Below are positions 16,526 through 16,629 of a DNA stretch of 16,629 bases, in pieces. Numbering within the stretch: position 1 is the stretch's first letter; each line of letters starts with the position of its first letter. The notes beneath the pieces were generated by a model. That model was not told the origin of the DNA. It searched no databases and saw only the letters and a program-made list of their open reading frames with translations. A program made the position numbers and the translations under genes. Origin of the DNA: Pseudomonadota bacterium (lineage in GTDB: Bacteria; Pseudomonadota; Alphaproteobacteria; Azospirillales; Azospirillaceae); the NCBI GenBank assembly GCA_023416195.1, contig JAEZID010000300.1:1-16629 (forward strand). Reading direction: 5' to 3'.

Positions 16526-16629
16526 ATGTCCATCCTCGTCCTCGGCCTCGGCAACATCCTCATGCAGGACGAAGGCATCGGCGTGCGCGTGGTGGAGGCG
16601 CTGGAGGCCGGGTGGCGCTTCCCCGAGAC
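16526..16629 (+). CDS. hybD: Hydrogenase-2 maturation endopeptidase, N-terminal part
   Basis: The first 34 codons of a hydrogenase maturation protease, cut by the right edge. The visible N-terminus, MSILVLGLGNILMQDEGIGV, contains the family signature G-x-G-N-x-L-x-x-D-E-x-x-G-V. E16 is in the position known to contact nickel in E. coli HybD. The enzyme removes the 15-residue tail of HybC after nickel insertion. ATG 16526 has GGAG six bases upstream. It lies 162 bases after hybC, the only long gap in the operon, occupied by the REP-like pair. Confidence 0.92.
   Translation, partial: MSILVLGLGNILMQDEGIGVRVVEALEAGWRFPE

Overview
The window is very GC-rich and densely coded. It looks like an alphaproteobacterium of the Rhodospirillales/Azospirillum kind. 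The grounds are two hopanoid-linked genes, a PleC/DivJ-flavoured sensor kinase, a methyl-accepting chemotaxis protein, and dispersed REP-like hairpins of types I recall from such genomes. This assignment is inference from gene content and recall; no search was run.

Left part (1-3755). A divergent gene is cut by the left edge (1-93, minus). It is followed on the plus strand by a tightly coupled pair: an MlaC/Ttg2D-type periplasmic protein (HpnM-like) and an HpnA-type sugar-nucleotide epimerase that starts with TTG directly after the preceding stop. A DMT/EamA exporter converges on them. A 299-bp gap then carries a perfect 28-bp inverted REP pair around a tandem 12-mer. Beyond it lies an unrecognised minus-strand gene encoding a protein with a PPC-like beta domain.

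Middle (3900-10803). Four more minus-strand genes follow each other at 58-75 bp spacing: a PAS-PAS histidine kinase, a Gly/Tyr-rich lipoprotein, an LprI-like secreted protein and adenine deaminase. They may be partly co-transcribed, but nothing proves it. A chemotaxis receptor diverges from the kinase and is followed by a hairpin repeat and an intrinsic terminator.

Right part (10892-16629). A membrane-bound [NiFe]-hydrogenase operon in the order hybO-hybA-hybB-hybC-hybD, the order known from E. coli hydrogenase-2, runs off the right edge. HybO and HybC form the Tat-exported catalytic dimer. HybA (ferredoxin-like) and HybB (NrfD-type membrane protein) link it to the quinone pool. HybD is the protease that trims the HybC C-terminus after nickel insertion. 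The 381-bp region upstream holds a perfect FNR/Anr box spaced as a class II activator site to a plausible -10 element. HybO has the ordinary, not the oxygen-tolerant, cysteine pattern, so anaerobic control and an oxygen-sensitive enzyme fit together.

No clearly novel multi-gene system is visible. The points most worth a second look are the missing first cluster-I cysteine in HybA, the FNR-box promoter, a REP-like double hairpin with compensatory changes between hybC and hybD, the long acidic N-terminus of HybO, and the PPC-like orphan protein.
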